NCBI GenBank assembly: GCA_030922375.1
Contig: JAVEPB010000027.1
Span: forward strand, 1 to 46,234
Origin: a bacterium
GTDB lineage: Bacteria > UBA8248
DNA: 46,234 bases
Direction: 5' to 3'
How positions within the stretch are numbered: the first letter of the stretch is position 1; each line of letters begins with the position of its first letter. Of the stretch, positions 1 through 8,190 are shown one piece after another. A model generated the notes under the pieces. That model searched no databases and was not told the origin of the DNA. It saw only the letters and a list, made by a program, of their open reading frames with translations. The position numbers were made by a program, and so were the translations under genes.

Positions 1-75
1 CGAAGGGCTATAAAACGAACTAGGCGTTTTCCCGATCGGGAAATTTCGCCGATTAGATTCTCATGACATCGACCC

Positions 76-111
76 GGCCCCCCGGAGGGTATTCCACCGC
101 TCCGGGGGGCC
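76..111 (+). terminator. Hairpin, probable terminator of a gene upstream of the window
   Basis: A perfect 12-bp inverted repeat, GGCCCCCCGGAG at 76-87 and CTCCGGGGGGCC at 100-111, encloses a 12-nt loop. The following bases (TGTTAT) are only weakly T-rich. It lies just before the TRAP permease, so it most likely ends an upstream transcript, perhaps the matching solute-binding protein, which is not in the window. The position could also make it an attenuating structure for the permease. Confidence 0.6.
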
Positions 112-153
112 TGTTATCGGAGGCGGTTCGGCTTCCGGCCGGAAAGGGCGGTG

Positions 154-2766
154 ATGCACAAGTTTTTTAGTGTGGCCTGGGCCTGGATACGGTTTATTTT
201 CGCGCCCGAGGCGGTTCGCCGCCGCGATCTGTCCTCCGGTTTCCAGCGGGAAAACCTCGCGGTCTGGTTCTTCCTGACCGCCCTGTTTTTTTTCTATCAA
301 TTCGCGATGGCGGGCAGGACCTACAACCTCTACCTGCCCTATGAAATCGCCTGGGAGTGGCAGAAGGTCGTCTTTCCGGTTCTCGAGGTCTGGCTCGCCG
401 CTCTGATCTGGCTCTTCGTATCGAGTCTTTGCCTGCTTCCGAAGGCGACGGCGCTGCTCTCCTGCCTCGTGTTCGCCTTCTACTTTCTCTACGGCGCGGC
501 GAACAGGGCCCCCGTGGATTTCGGGTTGGGTTTCGGCGAAGTCATCGTCTACGTATTGTCCCCGCTCCTTTCGGCCGGGCAGGAAAAAACGCTGTCGGCG
601 ATCTGGGAGACTGTTCATTTCCCCGGCCTTTCGATCTATGCGTTCCATTTTTACCTGCCGTTCTACGTGGTTTTCACCGCTCTCCTGACCTTTATTTTCT
701 ACCCGTCGCGGGCCGGCGCCCCGGTGAAGCGGCCTTCATGGGTGGACCTCATCCTGTGCGCGTGCGTGGTGGTCTTCACGGTGGAATACATCATGAATTT
801 CGCCGACCGGGGGGACCGGGAGGGCACCGTTCTCTGGCCGGACGTATTCATGGGGACGATTGCGATCGTTGTTTCGATCGAGATGTGCCGGAGGATTCTG
901 GGCTGGGTGCTGCCCCTGCTGGGTGTGTTTTTCTTTCTTTACGCGATGTTCGGCAACTACTTCCCGGGCCGCCTCCTCCACAAGGGATTTTCCTATAACG
1001 AGGTCGTCGGTTTTATTTACGGAACCGCCGGCGTTTTCGGCGTCATCGCGAACGTTTACGCCAGCTACGTGTTCCTGTTCATCCTCTTCGGGGTGTTCCT
1101 CGAGAAAACCAAGGTGGGCGATGTTTTCGTGGACCTCTCCTACGCCCTCGTGGGCCGGCTCCGGGGCGGGGCGGCGAAGGCGTCGGTCGTCTCGAGCGGC
1201 CTGGTGGGTTCGGTGGTGGGCAGCGGCGCGGCCAACATCGTCATCACCGGGACTTTCACGATCCCGCTGATGAAGCGCGCGGGTTACAAGGCCCACTATG
1301 CGGCGGCGGTCGAGGCGGTCTCCTCGATCGGCGGCCACCTACTCCCCCCGGTGATGGGCTCCGCGGCTTTCCTCGTTGCCGCGTTCACCGAGACCGACTA
1401 CGGCTGGATCGCGCTGATCTCCCTCGTCCCCGCGCTGATGTACTACTTCGCGGTCTATATGTCGGTTCATTTCCGCTCAGGCATGGACGGAATCCACGGG
1501 CTGCCCAAGGAAGAGCTCCCCGAGCTCATGCCTCTTTTGAAAAAAGACGGCTATCTGCTGCTCCCGGTGGTGCTCCTCATCCTCCGGCTGATCATCGGGC
1601 GCTCCCCGTTCGACGCGGCGCTTTGGGCGATTATTCTGGCGATGGTGCTGGGTTTCTTCCGCCACGACACGCGCCTGATCGCTTTTCCGCCGATCATCGC
1701 GAACCTTCTGGGAGTCCCCGATTGGAACACGTCCTCGGACAGGCTCGAGTTCCGCGCCGCCCGGCACCGCAAGGAGCTGGTGGACTCGGGAAAAAGCCCC
1801 GGTGAGGCCGATGACGGGGCGGCCGCATTTCTCACAGCGGCGAAGGCCGAGCCGCCGGGCGGTTTTTTGGTGGAGAACTGGCCGATCCTCGCCGGGGCGG
1901 GGGTTCTCGCCGTCCTGCCGGTGATGGGCTTCGGTTTCTTCGAGTCGATTTTTTGGGCGGTCACCGCGATGATAGTGCTCGCCTCGCCGAGGGTGATGGA
2001 CGGGCTCGAGCAGGGGGCGATCAACTCCCTCATCATCGGGGTGACGGCCGGGGTGATGGGGATTGTGCTCGCCGGGGTCTCGATGCCCGGCCTGGGGATC
2101 AAGTTCTCGGCGATTATCCTGGGCTACGCGAACTTCCTGGACAGCGCCCTCGGAATCACCGGGACCGCGCTGCCGGTAGCCATCCTGCTGTGCGCCATGG
2201 CGAGCTACATCATGGGAATGGGGATGACGATTACGGCGAGTTACGTACTGCTTTCGATTCTCGCGGTGCCCGCGCTGGTCGAACTCGGGGTTCCCCTGCT
2301 CAGCGCCCACCTCATGATTCTCTGGCTGAGCCAGGACGCTTCGCTTACCCCGCCCTTCGCGCTGGGCGCTTTCATCGCGGCGGGCATCGCCGGGGCCGAT
2401 CCGATGCGCACGGGCTTCTCCTCGCTCAAGCTGGCGAAGGCGCTCTACATCGTACCTTTCCTGATGGCGTACACCCCGATCCTGATCGACAAGGATGCGT
2501 CCTGGATCTCGATTGGCATCATCTGGGCCTCGGGTTTCATGGGCTTTTTCTGCACTTCGGCGGCGCTCGAGGGGTATATGCGGCGTAATTTACTGATGTG
2601 GGAGAGAATTGCTCTCGCCCTGGCGGGGGCGCTTATGTTCTTCTACGTGACCTGGATGAAGGTCGCCGGGACCATCATCATGGCGGTCATGGTCGGCCTC
2701 CAGTATCTTTTGGGAGAAAAAACCACAGCCTCCCAGCTCCGCGCGGAGAGCAACCCTTCGCCATAA
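154..2766 (+). CDS. TRAP transporter permease, fused small (DctQ-type) and large (DctM-type) subunits
   Basis: This is an 870-residue integral membrane protein that couples sodium or proton flow to uptake of a carboxylate-like solute captured by a periplasmic receptor. The N-terminal part (about residues 25-250) holds the hydrophobic segments of a DctQ-like unit. The rest is a DctM-like unit with many membrane helices, including the conserved stretches VSSGLVGSVVGSGAANIV and ASYIMGMGMTITASYVLLS. The length and the fusion fit the 4TM/12TM fused TRAP permeases, which usually work with TAXI-type receptors. The receptor gene is not in the window and may lie upstream. GTG at 151 directly precedes ATG at 154. 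ATG is chosen because the purine-rich GGAAAGGG at 141-148 is then 5 nt away. The substrate cannot be told from the sequence. Confidence 0.93.
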   Translation: MHKFFSVAWAWIRFIFAPEAVRRRDLSSGFQRENLAVWFFLTALFFFYQFAMAGRTYNLYLPYEIAWEWQKVVFPVLEVWLAALIWLFVSSLCLLPKATALLSCLVFAFYFLYGAANRAPVDFGLGFGEVIVYVLSPLLSAGQEKTLSAIWETVHFPGLSIYAFHFYLPFYVVFTALLTFIFYPSRAGAPVKRPSWVDLILCACVVVFTVEYIMNFADRGDREGTVLWPDVFMGTIAIVVSIEMCRRILGWVLPLLGVFFFLYAMFGNYFPGRLLHKGFSYNEVVGFIYGTAGVFGVIANVYASYVFLFILFGVFLEKTKVGDVFVDLSYALVGRLRGGAAKASVVSSGLVGSVVGSGAANIVITGTFTIPLMKRAGYKAHYAAAVEAVSSIGGHLLPPVMGSAAFLVAAFTETDYGWIALISLVPALMYYFAVYMSVHFRSGMDGIHGLPKEELPELMPLLKKDGYLLLPVVLLILRLIIGRSPFDAALWAIILAMVLGFFRHDTRLIAFPPIIANLLGVPDWNTSSDRLEFRAARHRKELVDSGKSPGEADDGAAAFLTAAKAEPPGGFLVENWPILAGAGVLAVLPVMGFGFFESIFWAVTAMIVLASPRVMDGLEQGAINSLIIGVTAGVMGIVLAGVSMPGLGIKFSAIILGYANFLDSALGITGTALPVAILLCAMASYIMGMGMTITASYVLLSILAVPALVELGVPLLSAHLMILWLSQDASLTPPFALGAFIAAGIAGADPMRTGFSSLKLAKALYIVPFLMAYTPILIDKDASWISIGIIWASGFMGFFCTSAALEGYMRRNLLMWERIALALAGALMFFYVTWMKVAGTIIMAVMVGLQYLLGEKTTASQLRAESNPSP

Positions 2767-2955
2767 TCCCATTGTTTTCCTTGTATTAGCCGCAATACCC
2801 CGGTTCCGAATTGACACGGCGGGCCCTTCTGTGCGGAAATAGCGATATTAATAATATTTTTTTATCGATTGCTTCCACTGTCCGCCCGGCAACCAGGCTC
2901 TGATTGTCCTTGCCCCGGCGCGCCGGCGCGCGGGGATGAAAAGGGAGGGTCCAGC

Positions 2956-3294
2956 GTGAACAAGTTCAGCGACAAGCGAGAGCACGCCCGCTACAACCTT
3001 TCCGCCTCGGCGCTCATGTCGGCGTTCTCGGATGCCCCGCTCGATGTCAAGGACATCAGCGCCGGAGGATTCAGGGTCGTGGTTCCCAAAGAGCCCCAGG
3101 GCCATGAAGCGGGCAGGTTCTCGATCCATCTTCCCAATCTACACCTGGGAGAATTCCTGGGCCGGGTGGCGTGGGCGCTCGAGAACCCGACCCGTCCGCC
3201 CTCGTGGACCATCGGCGTTTCGATGGACGTCCATGGGGGAGACGCCTCCCGCCTGAGAGAAGAGCTCCTGGCCGCCACGAATACGGTGGATTAG
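2956..3294 (+). CDS. PilZ-domain protein (cyclic-di-GMP binding)
   Basis: This 112-residue single-domain protein carries the two PilZ signatures: an RxxxR motif (REHAR) near the N-terminus and a D-x-S-x-x-G motif (DISAGG) about 30 residues later, followed by beta-strand-rich sequence. In the family these residues clamp cyclic-di-GMP, so a role as a small second-messenger adaptor is likely. GTG at 2956 is taken as the start because AGGGAGGG lies just upstream. The open frame extends further 5' (to 2869), but that stretch is Pro/Gly-rich and unlike a PilZ N-terminus. The gene ends 4 bp before the stop of a minus-strand gene. The output target is unknown. Confidence 0.8.
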   Translation: MNKFSDKREHARYNLSASALMSAFSDAPLDVKDISAGGFRVVVPKEPQGHEAGRFSIHLPNLHLGEFLGRVAWALENPTRPPSWTIGVSMDVHGGDASRLREELLAATNTVD

Positions 3295-3297
3295 CCT

Positions 3298-3630
3298 CTA
3301 GGCACCGTTCAGGAGGAGCGGCCCGTCGGCCGTGCGCTTTTTCTGGTGGAAGACCGGGGCGCCGAGGTCGTCCAGCTCGAAGACGTGAAAGACGTGATGA
3401 CCGTTGTAGTCGAGCACGCGCAGGTCATCCTCCTGGTGCAGGTCCCCCATCACCATCCCGAACTTCGGCCCGTAGCGCTCTCGCACCAGGGCGATGGGCA
3501 CTTCGTAGGCGATATAGCGGTCGATGCCCTTGGCGGCGAGCTTGCCGGCCAGCGCCGGGTCGTCGAGAGAGTAATAAGTCGTCAGCGCCAGAATTGGCCC
3601 CGAGCCAGTGAAAAAAATGCCTGCCTTCAT
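3298..3630 (-). CDS. Small conserved-looking protein of unknown function
   Basis: This 110-residue soluble protein opens with MKAGIFFTGSGPILALTTY and contains a YGPKFGMVMGDLHQEDDLRV stretch. It has no signal peptide, membrane segment or known catalytic motif that I can name. Coding status is supported by a strong ribosome-binding site (GGGGAGG, 6 nt before ATG 3630), protein-like composition and tight packing against its neighbour. I have the impression that similar proteins are annotated only as hypothetical or cytosolic protein. The gene is read away from the MFS gene across a 143-bp gap that holds two GC-rich hairpins. No function is proposed. Confidence 0.7.
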   Translation of the reverse strand: MKAGIFFTGSGPILALTTYYSLDDPALAGKLAAKGIDRYIAYEVPIALVRERYGPKFGMVMGDLHQEDDLRVLDYNGHHVFHVFELDDLGAPVFHQKKRTADGPLLLNGA

Positions 3631-3682
3631 GACGCACCTCCCCGGTTTCGACGAAATCAGTGTGAGGAAATCGGCGCGGGGT

Positions 3683-3727
3683 GGGCTCCGTAAGGAGCCC
3701 CTCCATAAGGTGGCTCCGTATAGAGCC
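3683..3727. other. Two adjacent similar hairpins between minus-strand genes
   Basis: GGGCTCC (3683-3689) pairs with GGAGCCC (3694-3700) over a GTAA loop. Twelve bases on, GGCTC (3712-3716) pairs with GAGCC (3723-3727). The arms of the two hairpins are near-copies. They lie between the stop of the MFS gene and the start of the next minus-strand gene, so they could end or process the MFS transcript. The minus-strand side is not followed by a clear T-tract. Confidence 0.45.
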
Positions 3728-3773
3728 CCCTTGTCTATAATTTGGGAGTCGGGCGAGGCGCCCGCAATCGGAA

Positions 3774-5045
3774 TCAGGCGGCTTGGGGCTGGGGGGCGCC
3801 GGTCTGGCGGGTTTCCCTCTCGTCGATGAGGTAGACGATCGCCGCCGCCTGGACGCAGAGATAGGCGGCCAGCGCGAAGGCGAGGTCGTAGCTTCCCGTG
3901 ACGTCAAAAATATAGCCGCTCAGCCAGGCGCTCAGGCCCGCTCCGAGCTGGTGGCTTACCGAGATCAGCCCGAAGAGCACGCCCACGTTCCGGGCCCCGA
4001 AGAAATCCCCCGTCAGCGCCGAGGTGAGCGGCACCGTCGCGATCCACGAGAGACCGACTATCATCGGGGTCGCCCACACCGTCAGGTCGTTTTTGAAGAA
4101 AATAAAAAGCAGAAAGCCCGAACAGCGGACCAGGTAGACCAGGCTGAGCGGTATCTTGCGCCCATATTTGTCCGAGAGTGGCCCGGTGACCAGGACCCCG
4201 ACCGTGTTCAGCGCTCCGCCCACGGCGAAGGCCGTCGCCGCCACGGCGGGCGAGAAACCCATGTCACTCGCGAAGGGGATCCAGTGAACGGCGATGACCG
4301 TCACCGTGAAGCCGCAAGTGAAAAAGCTCGAGAGCAGGAGGACGAAGGGCTTTTTGTGGAGGCACTGCACCCAGGGCAGATCGTATGGGACGACGCGGGC
4401 CGGGCCCTTTTTCCCGCCGGCCGGGGCGTCCGCCGAGGTGAGGCCGATGTCCTCCGGGCGGTTTCTGATCGTGAAAAAGCACACCGGGACGATGACGGCG
4501 AGCACGGCCGCGCCCGACCAGAAGAACGTCGAGCGCCACCCCATCGCGGCGAGCATGAGCGCGAGGACGGGGATGACCAACAGCTGACCGAGGCTTGATC
4601 CACTCGCCGCGACGGAGAAGGCGAGCCCTCGCCGCTCCTCGAACCACCGCGAGAGCAGGGGGGTGACGGCGGTCGGGCTGTTCCCGAGGCCCGACATTCC
4701 CAGGACGATTCCGTAGAAAAAGTAGACGCCCCAGATCGAGTGAATCTGGCTCATTCCGAAGATGGAGAGCCCGGTCATGGCGACGCCGGCGGTGATGATC
4801 GTCCGCGAGCCGAAGCGGTTGATCAACAGCCCGCCGACGGGCTGGGAGATCCCGAAGAGGATCAGCGAGAGTGCCACCGGCAGCGAGAGCATCGCCCGGC
4901 TCATGTCCAGCTCTTCGAGAATCGGCTTGAAAAACACGCCGAAGGACTGGCGCAGCGAACCCCCGAACAGGCGGAATAAAAACACCGCCGCCAGGATGTA
5001 CCAGCCGTAGTAGATGCCCCTCGGGGCGGTTTTCTCGCCGCTCAT
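3774..5045 (-). CDS. Major facilitator superfamily transporter (oxalate/monocarboxylate-like)
   Basis: This 423-residue membrane protein has about 12 hydrophobic segments in two halves. The motif-A-like loop GPLSDKYGRK appears in the second half and a related LINRFGSR loop in the first. The N-terminal pattern (YGWYILAAVFL, then GVFFKPILEEL) resembles the OFA / monocarboxylate-porter branch of the MFS, so an organic anion is a likely substrate. The start is placed at ATG 5045 (MSGEKTAPRG), which puts the first membrane segment about 10 residues in, as is usual. A longer frame reaches 5144, but it adds a segment without transporter character. Direction of transport and substrate are unknown. 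Confidence 0.88.
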   Translation of the reverse strand: MSGEKTAPRGIYYGWYILAAVFLFRLFGGSLRQSFGVFFKPILEELDMSRAMLSLPVALSLILFGISQPVGGLLINRFGSRTIITAGVAMTGLSIFGMSQIHSIWGVYFFYGIVLGMSGLGNSPTAVTPLLSRWFEERRGLAFSVAASGSSLGQLLVIPVLALMLAAMGWRSTFFWSGAAVLAVIVPVCFFTIRNRPEDIGLTSADAPAGGKKGPARVVPYDLPWVQCLHKKPFVLLLSSFFTCGFTVTVIAVHWIPFASDMGFSPAVAATAFAVGGALNTVGVLVTGPLSDKYGRKIPLSLVYLVRCSGFLLFIFFKNDLTVWATPMIVGLSWIATVPLTSALTGDFFGARNVGVLFGLISVSHQLGAGLSAWLSGYIFDVTGSYDLAFALAAYLCVQAAAIVYLIDERETRQTGAPQPQAA

Positions 5046-5155
5046 CCGCGTTTTCCCGATCGAATCAATGAAAGAGAAAGTATTTCGGACTCTTGCCCTG
5101 TCCGCGAGCGGCGCATTGTGGGGGCAGTGGACCCCGGAGCGCAAGCGGGGGAGGC

Positions 5156-5680
5156 CTACCTCCCGTATTTCCCCCAGCCCTTGAGATGGCCGCGGATGTA
5201 GCAGATCTGGCCGACGTGGGAGATGTGGTCCCCGAAGAAGCGGCCGAGGATGGCGCCGACCCGGATGCGGGCGTCCCGGAGGAAATCATCCACCTCCTCG
5301 TCCAGGTTTTCGGGGGTGAGGCCGGAGAGGCACTCCCGGGTCTTTGGGCGGACGGCGGCGAAATAGCCCAGAAGATCCTCCCCGCGGGGGCGGAAGGCGG
5401 CGACTCGCTCCAGGGTGTGGCCGGCGCCGGTGTCGCCGGGGTCCTCGGGGAGGCCGAAGCGCCCGTGCCAATCGCCCTCGGTCCAGACCTGGGGGCGGCC
5501 CGCGATATGGGCGAAGCTCCTGTCCTCGAAGCGGGTCATGTGCCACATGAGCCATCCGGCGGGGTTGTCGTTCGGTCCGGGCTGATGGCTCAGGTCCTCG
5601 TCCGTGAGTTCGCCGATGGCGCTTTCCACCTGGATGGCGTAGGCGTCCAGGCGCTCGAGAATGATCGCGGCAGCGTCCAT
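5156..5680 (-). CDS. DinB/YfiT-family putative metalloenzyme
   Basis: This 174-residue protein fits the DinB four-helix-bundle superfamily, which binds a metal through three histidines and includes thiol-dependent transferases. Visible ligands are H47 (in WLMWHMTR) and H152/H155 in the typical C-terminal DHISHVGQ motif. AAAGGA lies 7 nt before the ATG at 5680. The gene starts 4 bp after the stop of the upstream CMD selenoprotein gene, so the two are almost certainly co-transcribed. Since DinB-superfamily enzymes often use low-molecular-weight thiols, a link to the redox-active CMD partner is plausible but not shown. Confidence 0.85.
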   Translation of the reverse strand: MDAAAIILERLDAYAIQVESAIGELTDEDLSHQPGPNDNPAGWLMWHMTRFEDRSFAHIAGRPQVWTEGDWHGRFGLPEDPGDTGAGHTLERVAAFRPRGEDLLGYFAAVRPKTRECLSGLTPENLDEEVDDFLRDARIRVGAILGRFFGDHISHVGQICYIRGHLKGWGKYGR

Positions 5681-5684
5681 GACT

Positions 5685-6239
5685 CTATCCTTTCTTTTCC
5701 GGAATGGCGCAAAAACCCTGGGCCTCGATGCGGAAGGCGTTGTTGAACTTCGAGCGGAAATTCTCGAGCGCGATCACCCCGGCCAGCTCGACCATCTCCT
5801 CGACGCTGAACTCTTCTCGCGCCGCCGCGAAGGCCGCGTCGGTGACTTCGAGGTCGGTCCGCGTCATCCGCTCGGCCATCTCGATCGCGGCGCGCTCGCG
5901 GTCGGTGAAGCGAGGGTCGGAGGCGAAGCTGTCGAGCGCCGCGATCTTATCGAGCGTGACGCCCTCTTTCATCCCACGGGACGAATGGATGTCCATTCAG
6001 AACGGGCACCCGTTGATCGAGGCGACGCGCACGTTGACGAGGGCCTTGAGGTCCCCGCCGAGCAGGCCCGATTCGTCCACCCCCCGCTGGAGCAGGCCGA
6101 GCCCGCGCATGATGGTGGGCCGGATGCCGTAGACTCTCGATGTGTTGAATACGAAACCGTCGTTTTCGATCTGGTGCGCGAACATCTCCCTCGCGAGAGG
6201 GTCCTCGGGCGCGTCGGGCAGTTCGGGGACGCGGGGCAT
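5685..6239 (-). CDS. CMD/AhpD-like selenoprotein, CPFU motif (UGA at 5997-5999 read as Sec)
   Basis: This is a 184-residue carboxymuconolactone decarboxylase-family protein if the in-frame TGA at 5999-5997 is selenocysteine (residue 81). The region reads NGCPF-U-MDIHS. Family members have C-P-x-C followed by x-D-x-H-S here, so the UGA falls exactly on the second redox cysteine (C78 and U81). After the UGA the frame continues for about 100 residues of normal family sequence (helical, RAAIEMAERMT, GVIALENFRSKFNNAF). A SECIS-like hairpin starts 11 nt after the UGA. ATG 6239 has AAGGAG upstream. Peroxide or disulfide reduction is the expected AhpD-like chemistry; the substrate is unknown. Gene callers would report two fragments (5997-6239 and 5685-5996). 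Confidence 0.9.
5968..5985 (-). promoter_or_regulatory. bSECIS-like hairpin of the CPFU protein
   Basis: On the minus strand TTCGTCCC (5985-5978) pairs with GGGATGAA (5975-5968) as 8 pairs including one G-U, around a tight GU apex (CGUG if the last pair opens). It begins 11 nt after the UGA. Position and GU-bearing apex match bacterial SECIS elements, which recruit SelB downstream of the Sec codon. Confidence 0.65.
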
Positions 6240-6283
6240 GCGCGGGTCTCCTTTTTGTTAGAGACGAAAAAATTGTCCGGGGC

Positions 6284-6736
6284 CTAGAGCCATCTCCTGA
6301 CGCGGCTCCGGTAGGCGTTGTATTCATCGCCGAAGAGGCGCTCGAGGGTCTCCTCCTCGGGCAGGATGAAATATTTCTGAACGATCAGGGCAAAAACGAG
6401 CCCCGAGAGCATCACCGGCGTCTTGACCAGCAGCCAGCCGATCCCCGCCAGGAGCAGCGCCATCCCCAGGTACATCGGGTTGCGCGAGAGGCGCATGGGG
6501 CCATCGGTGACGAGTGTAGTTGGCGTCTCCTCGGGCTTGTGGGTGGTGCCCCGCTGCTCGAAGGCCTGGACCGCCTTGATCAGCATCCAGGCGCCCATCC
6601 CGGTCGGCAGCACCCCTAACATCCGGAAACCCCCGCCCACCGGCGGCCCGGAGGGGAGCTGGGAGTCTAGCACAAGCCCCCCGAGCAGACAGAGCAGCGC
6701 GATCAGCGGCGGCCGTTTCATCAGCAAATCGATCAC
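6284..6736 (-). CDS. Isoprenylcysteine carboxyl methyltransferase-like small membrane methyltransferase
   Basis: This 150-residue protein has about four hydrophobic segments and the ICMT/phospholipid-methyltransferase pattern: GPMRLSRNPMYLG in the middle, then a C-terminal EEETLERLFGDEYNAYRSRV. In the family this region binds S-adenosylmethionine at the membrane. GTG 6736 is chosen as the start because AGGAGGA sits 6 nt upstream. A longer frame from TTG 6787 would encode the Shine-Dalgarno region and overlap the rimO stop. The methyl acceptor cannot be predicted. The gene is 47 bp downstream of rimO on the same strand. Confidence 0.8.
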   Translation of the reverse strand: MIDLLMKRPPLIALLCLLGGLVLDSQLPSGPPVGGGFRMLGVLPTGMGAWMLIKAVQAFEQRGTTHKPEETPTTLVTDGPMRLSRNPMYLGMALLLAGIGWLLVKTPVMLSGLVFALIVQKYFILPEEETLERLFGDEYNAYRSRVRRWL

Positions 6737-6783
6737 GGGCGATCCTCCTGAATTTCTGTCAAAATTTCCGCCGAAATTTTCAC

Positions 6784-8190
6784 TCAAACGCCCCTGGCCA
6801 CGAGATCCACCCCGTCGGTGTCCATGATCTCACAGTCGATGAAGTCGCCGGGGGCGGCATCGGTTTCGTGCAGGAAAACCTCGCCGTCCACCTCGGGCGC
6901 CTGGTGGCGGGTGCGCCCTCTCAAGAGCCCCTCGGCGGTCATGCCCTCGACGAGGACCTCGGTCCGCCCGCCGATCAGCGCCTCGTTCGCATCGGCCTGT
7001 ATCCCCTCCTGAAGCGCGAGCAGCCGGGCGAGGCGCTCGCGGGCGATCTCCCGGGGGACGGGGTCCGGAAGCCGGGCCGCGATCGAGCCATCCTCGGGCG
7101 AGAAGGCGAACGCCCCGAGCCGGGTGAAGCGCACCTCGGCGGTGAAATTGAGCAGGGCGTTGAAGTCTTCCTCGCTCTCCCCCGGAAACCCGACGAGCAT
7201 CGTCGTCCGGAGCGCGCAGCCGGGCACCCTCCGTCGCATTCGCTCGATGAGCGCGCGCGTCCCCGCCTCGTCTATCCCCCGCCGCATCGCGGTCAATACG
7301 GAAGTCGCGATGTGCTGAAGGGGCATGTCGATGTATTCCACCACCTTGGGCAGATCGCGGATGGCGTCGAGGAGCTCGCCGGTCACCCCGCGCGGGTAGT
7401 TGTAGAGAATGCGGATCCAGCGCAGCCCCTCGACCTCGTTCAGCCGCTCGAGAAGGCCGGCCAGCGAGAGGTCTCCGCCGAGATCGGTGCCGTAGCTGGT
7501 GATCTCCTGGGCGAGGAGATTCACCTCCCTCACCCCGGCGGCGGCGAGGGCCTCGGCCTCCTCGGTAATATGCTCCGCCGGGCGTGAGCGGAACCGGCCC
7601 CTGAACCGGGGGATGACGCAAAAGGTGCAGGGTCTCGAGCAACCCTCGGCGACCTTGAGATAGGCGCTCGGGCCGGGCTCTGAGAGAAGCCTCGGAAGCC
7701 GCCGGCTGTAGTCCATGAGGGTGTCCGAGAACGCCTCGCGGGCGGGCGGCGCTCCCCCCGGCGCCTCGGCCAGGAGTTCCGCGATGCGGTCGTACTCCCG
7801 CGTGCCGAGAAAAAGATCTACCTCGGGGAGACTCTGGGCCAACTCCCCCCGGTAACGCTCGGCCAGGCAGCCCGCGACGACGAGGGATTCGAGAGGCCCC
7901 TCTTCCTTGAGACGGGCGAGATCGAGGATGGCGTCGACCGACTCGCGCTTGGCGTCCTCGATGAAGCCGCAGGTGTTGACGATGGCGACCCGGGCCTCCC
8001 GGGCGTCGGCCACGAGCCGGTAGCCCGCCCGGACGAGGGCGGCGAGCATGATCTCGCTGTCCACGGTGTTTTTCGCGCAGCCCAGCGAAACGAGGGCGGC
8101 GGCGGGGGCGCCTTGCACAGGCGCGGGCGCCTCCCGGCTGACGAGGGGCATCTCGGAAATGTCCCTGATCTGAAGCATCTCGCCGCTCAT
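6784..8190 (-). CDS. rimO: Ribosomal protein S12 methylthiotransferase RimO
   Basis: This 468-residue radical SAM methylthiotransferase adds a methylthio group to an aspartate of ribosomal protein S12. The N-terminal UPF0004 domain has three Fe-S cysteines (SLGCAKN, NTCGF, AGCLAERY). The radical SAM domain has the CxxxCxxC motif (CSRPCTFC). The C-terminus matches a TRAM domain. SLGCAKNTVDSE and the MPLQH region favour RimO over MiaB. ATG 8190 has an AGGAGG site and overlaps the stop of the upstream gene by 4 bp (ATGA), so translation is coupled. About 30 extra residues precede the first conserved cysteine block, so ATG 8178 is an alternative start. Confidence 0.94.
   Translation of the reverse strand: MSGEMLQIRDISEMPLVSREAPAPVQGAPAAALVSLGCAKNTVDSEIMLAALVRAGYRLVADAREARVAIVNTCGFIEDAKRESVDAILDLARLKEEGPLESLVVAGCLAERYRGELAQSLPEVDLFLGTREYDRIAELLAEAPGGAPPAREAFSDTLMDYSRRLPRLLSEPGPSAYLKVAEGCSRPCTFCVIPRFRGRFRSRPAEHITEEAEALAAAGVREVNLLAQEITSYGTDLGGDLSLAGLLERLNEVEGLRWIRILYNYPRGVTGELLDAIRDLPKVVEYIDMPLQHIATSVLTAMRRGIDEAGTRALIERMRRRVPGCALRTTMLVGFPGESEEDFNALLNFTAEVRFTRLGAFAFSPEDGSIAARLPDPVPREIARERLARLLALQEGIQADANEALIGGRTEVLVEGMTAEGLLRGRTRHQAPEVDGEVFLHETDAAPGDFIDCEIMDTDGVDLVARGV

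Noticed and set aside
2811-2816. TTGACA as promoter of the PilZ gene
   Set aside because: No acceptable -10 element lies 15-19 nt downstream.
5997-5999. The UGA codons as ordinary nonsense mutations (five pseudogenes)
   Set aside because: All five fall exactly on redox-motif positions, the downstream frames keep family motifs and good composition, and each has a nearby hairpin. Random nonsense mutations would not do this.
5997-5999. Genetic code with UGA as a sense codon for another amino acid
   Set aside because: Many genes here end in TGA at normal family ends (for example rimO and the MFS gene), so UGA is a normal stop elsewhere.
6737-6787. N-terminal extension of the membrane methyltransferase from TTG 6787
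   Set aside because: It would encode the clear Shine-Dalgarno AGGAGGA in front of GTG 6736.
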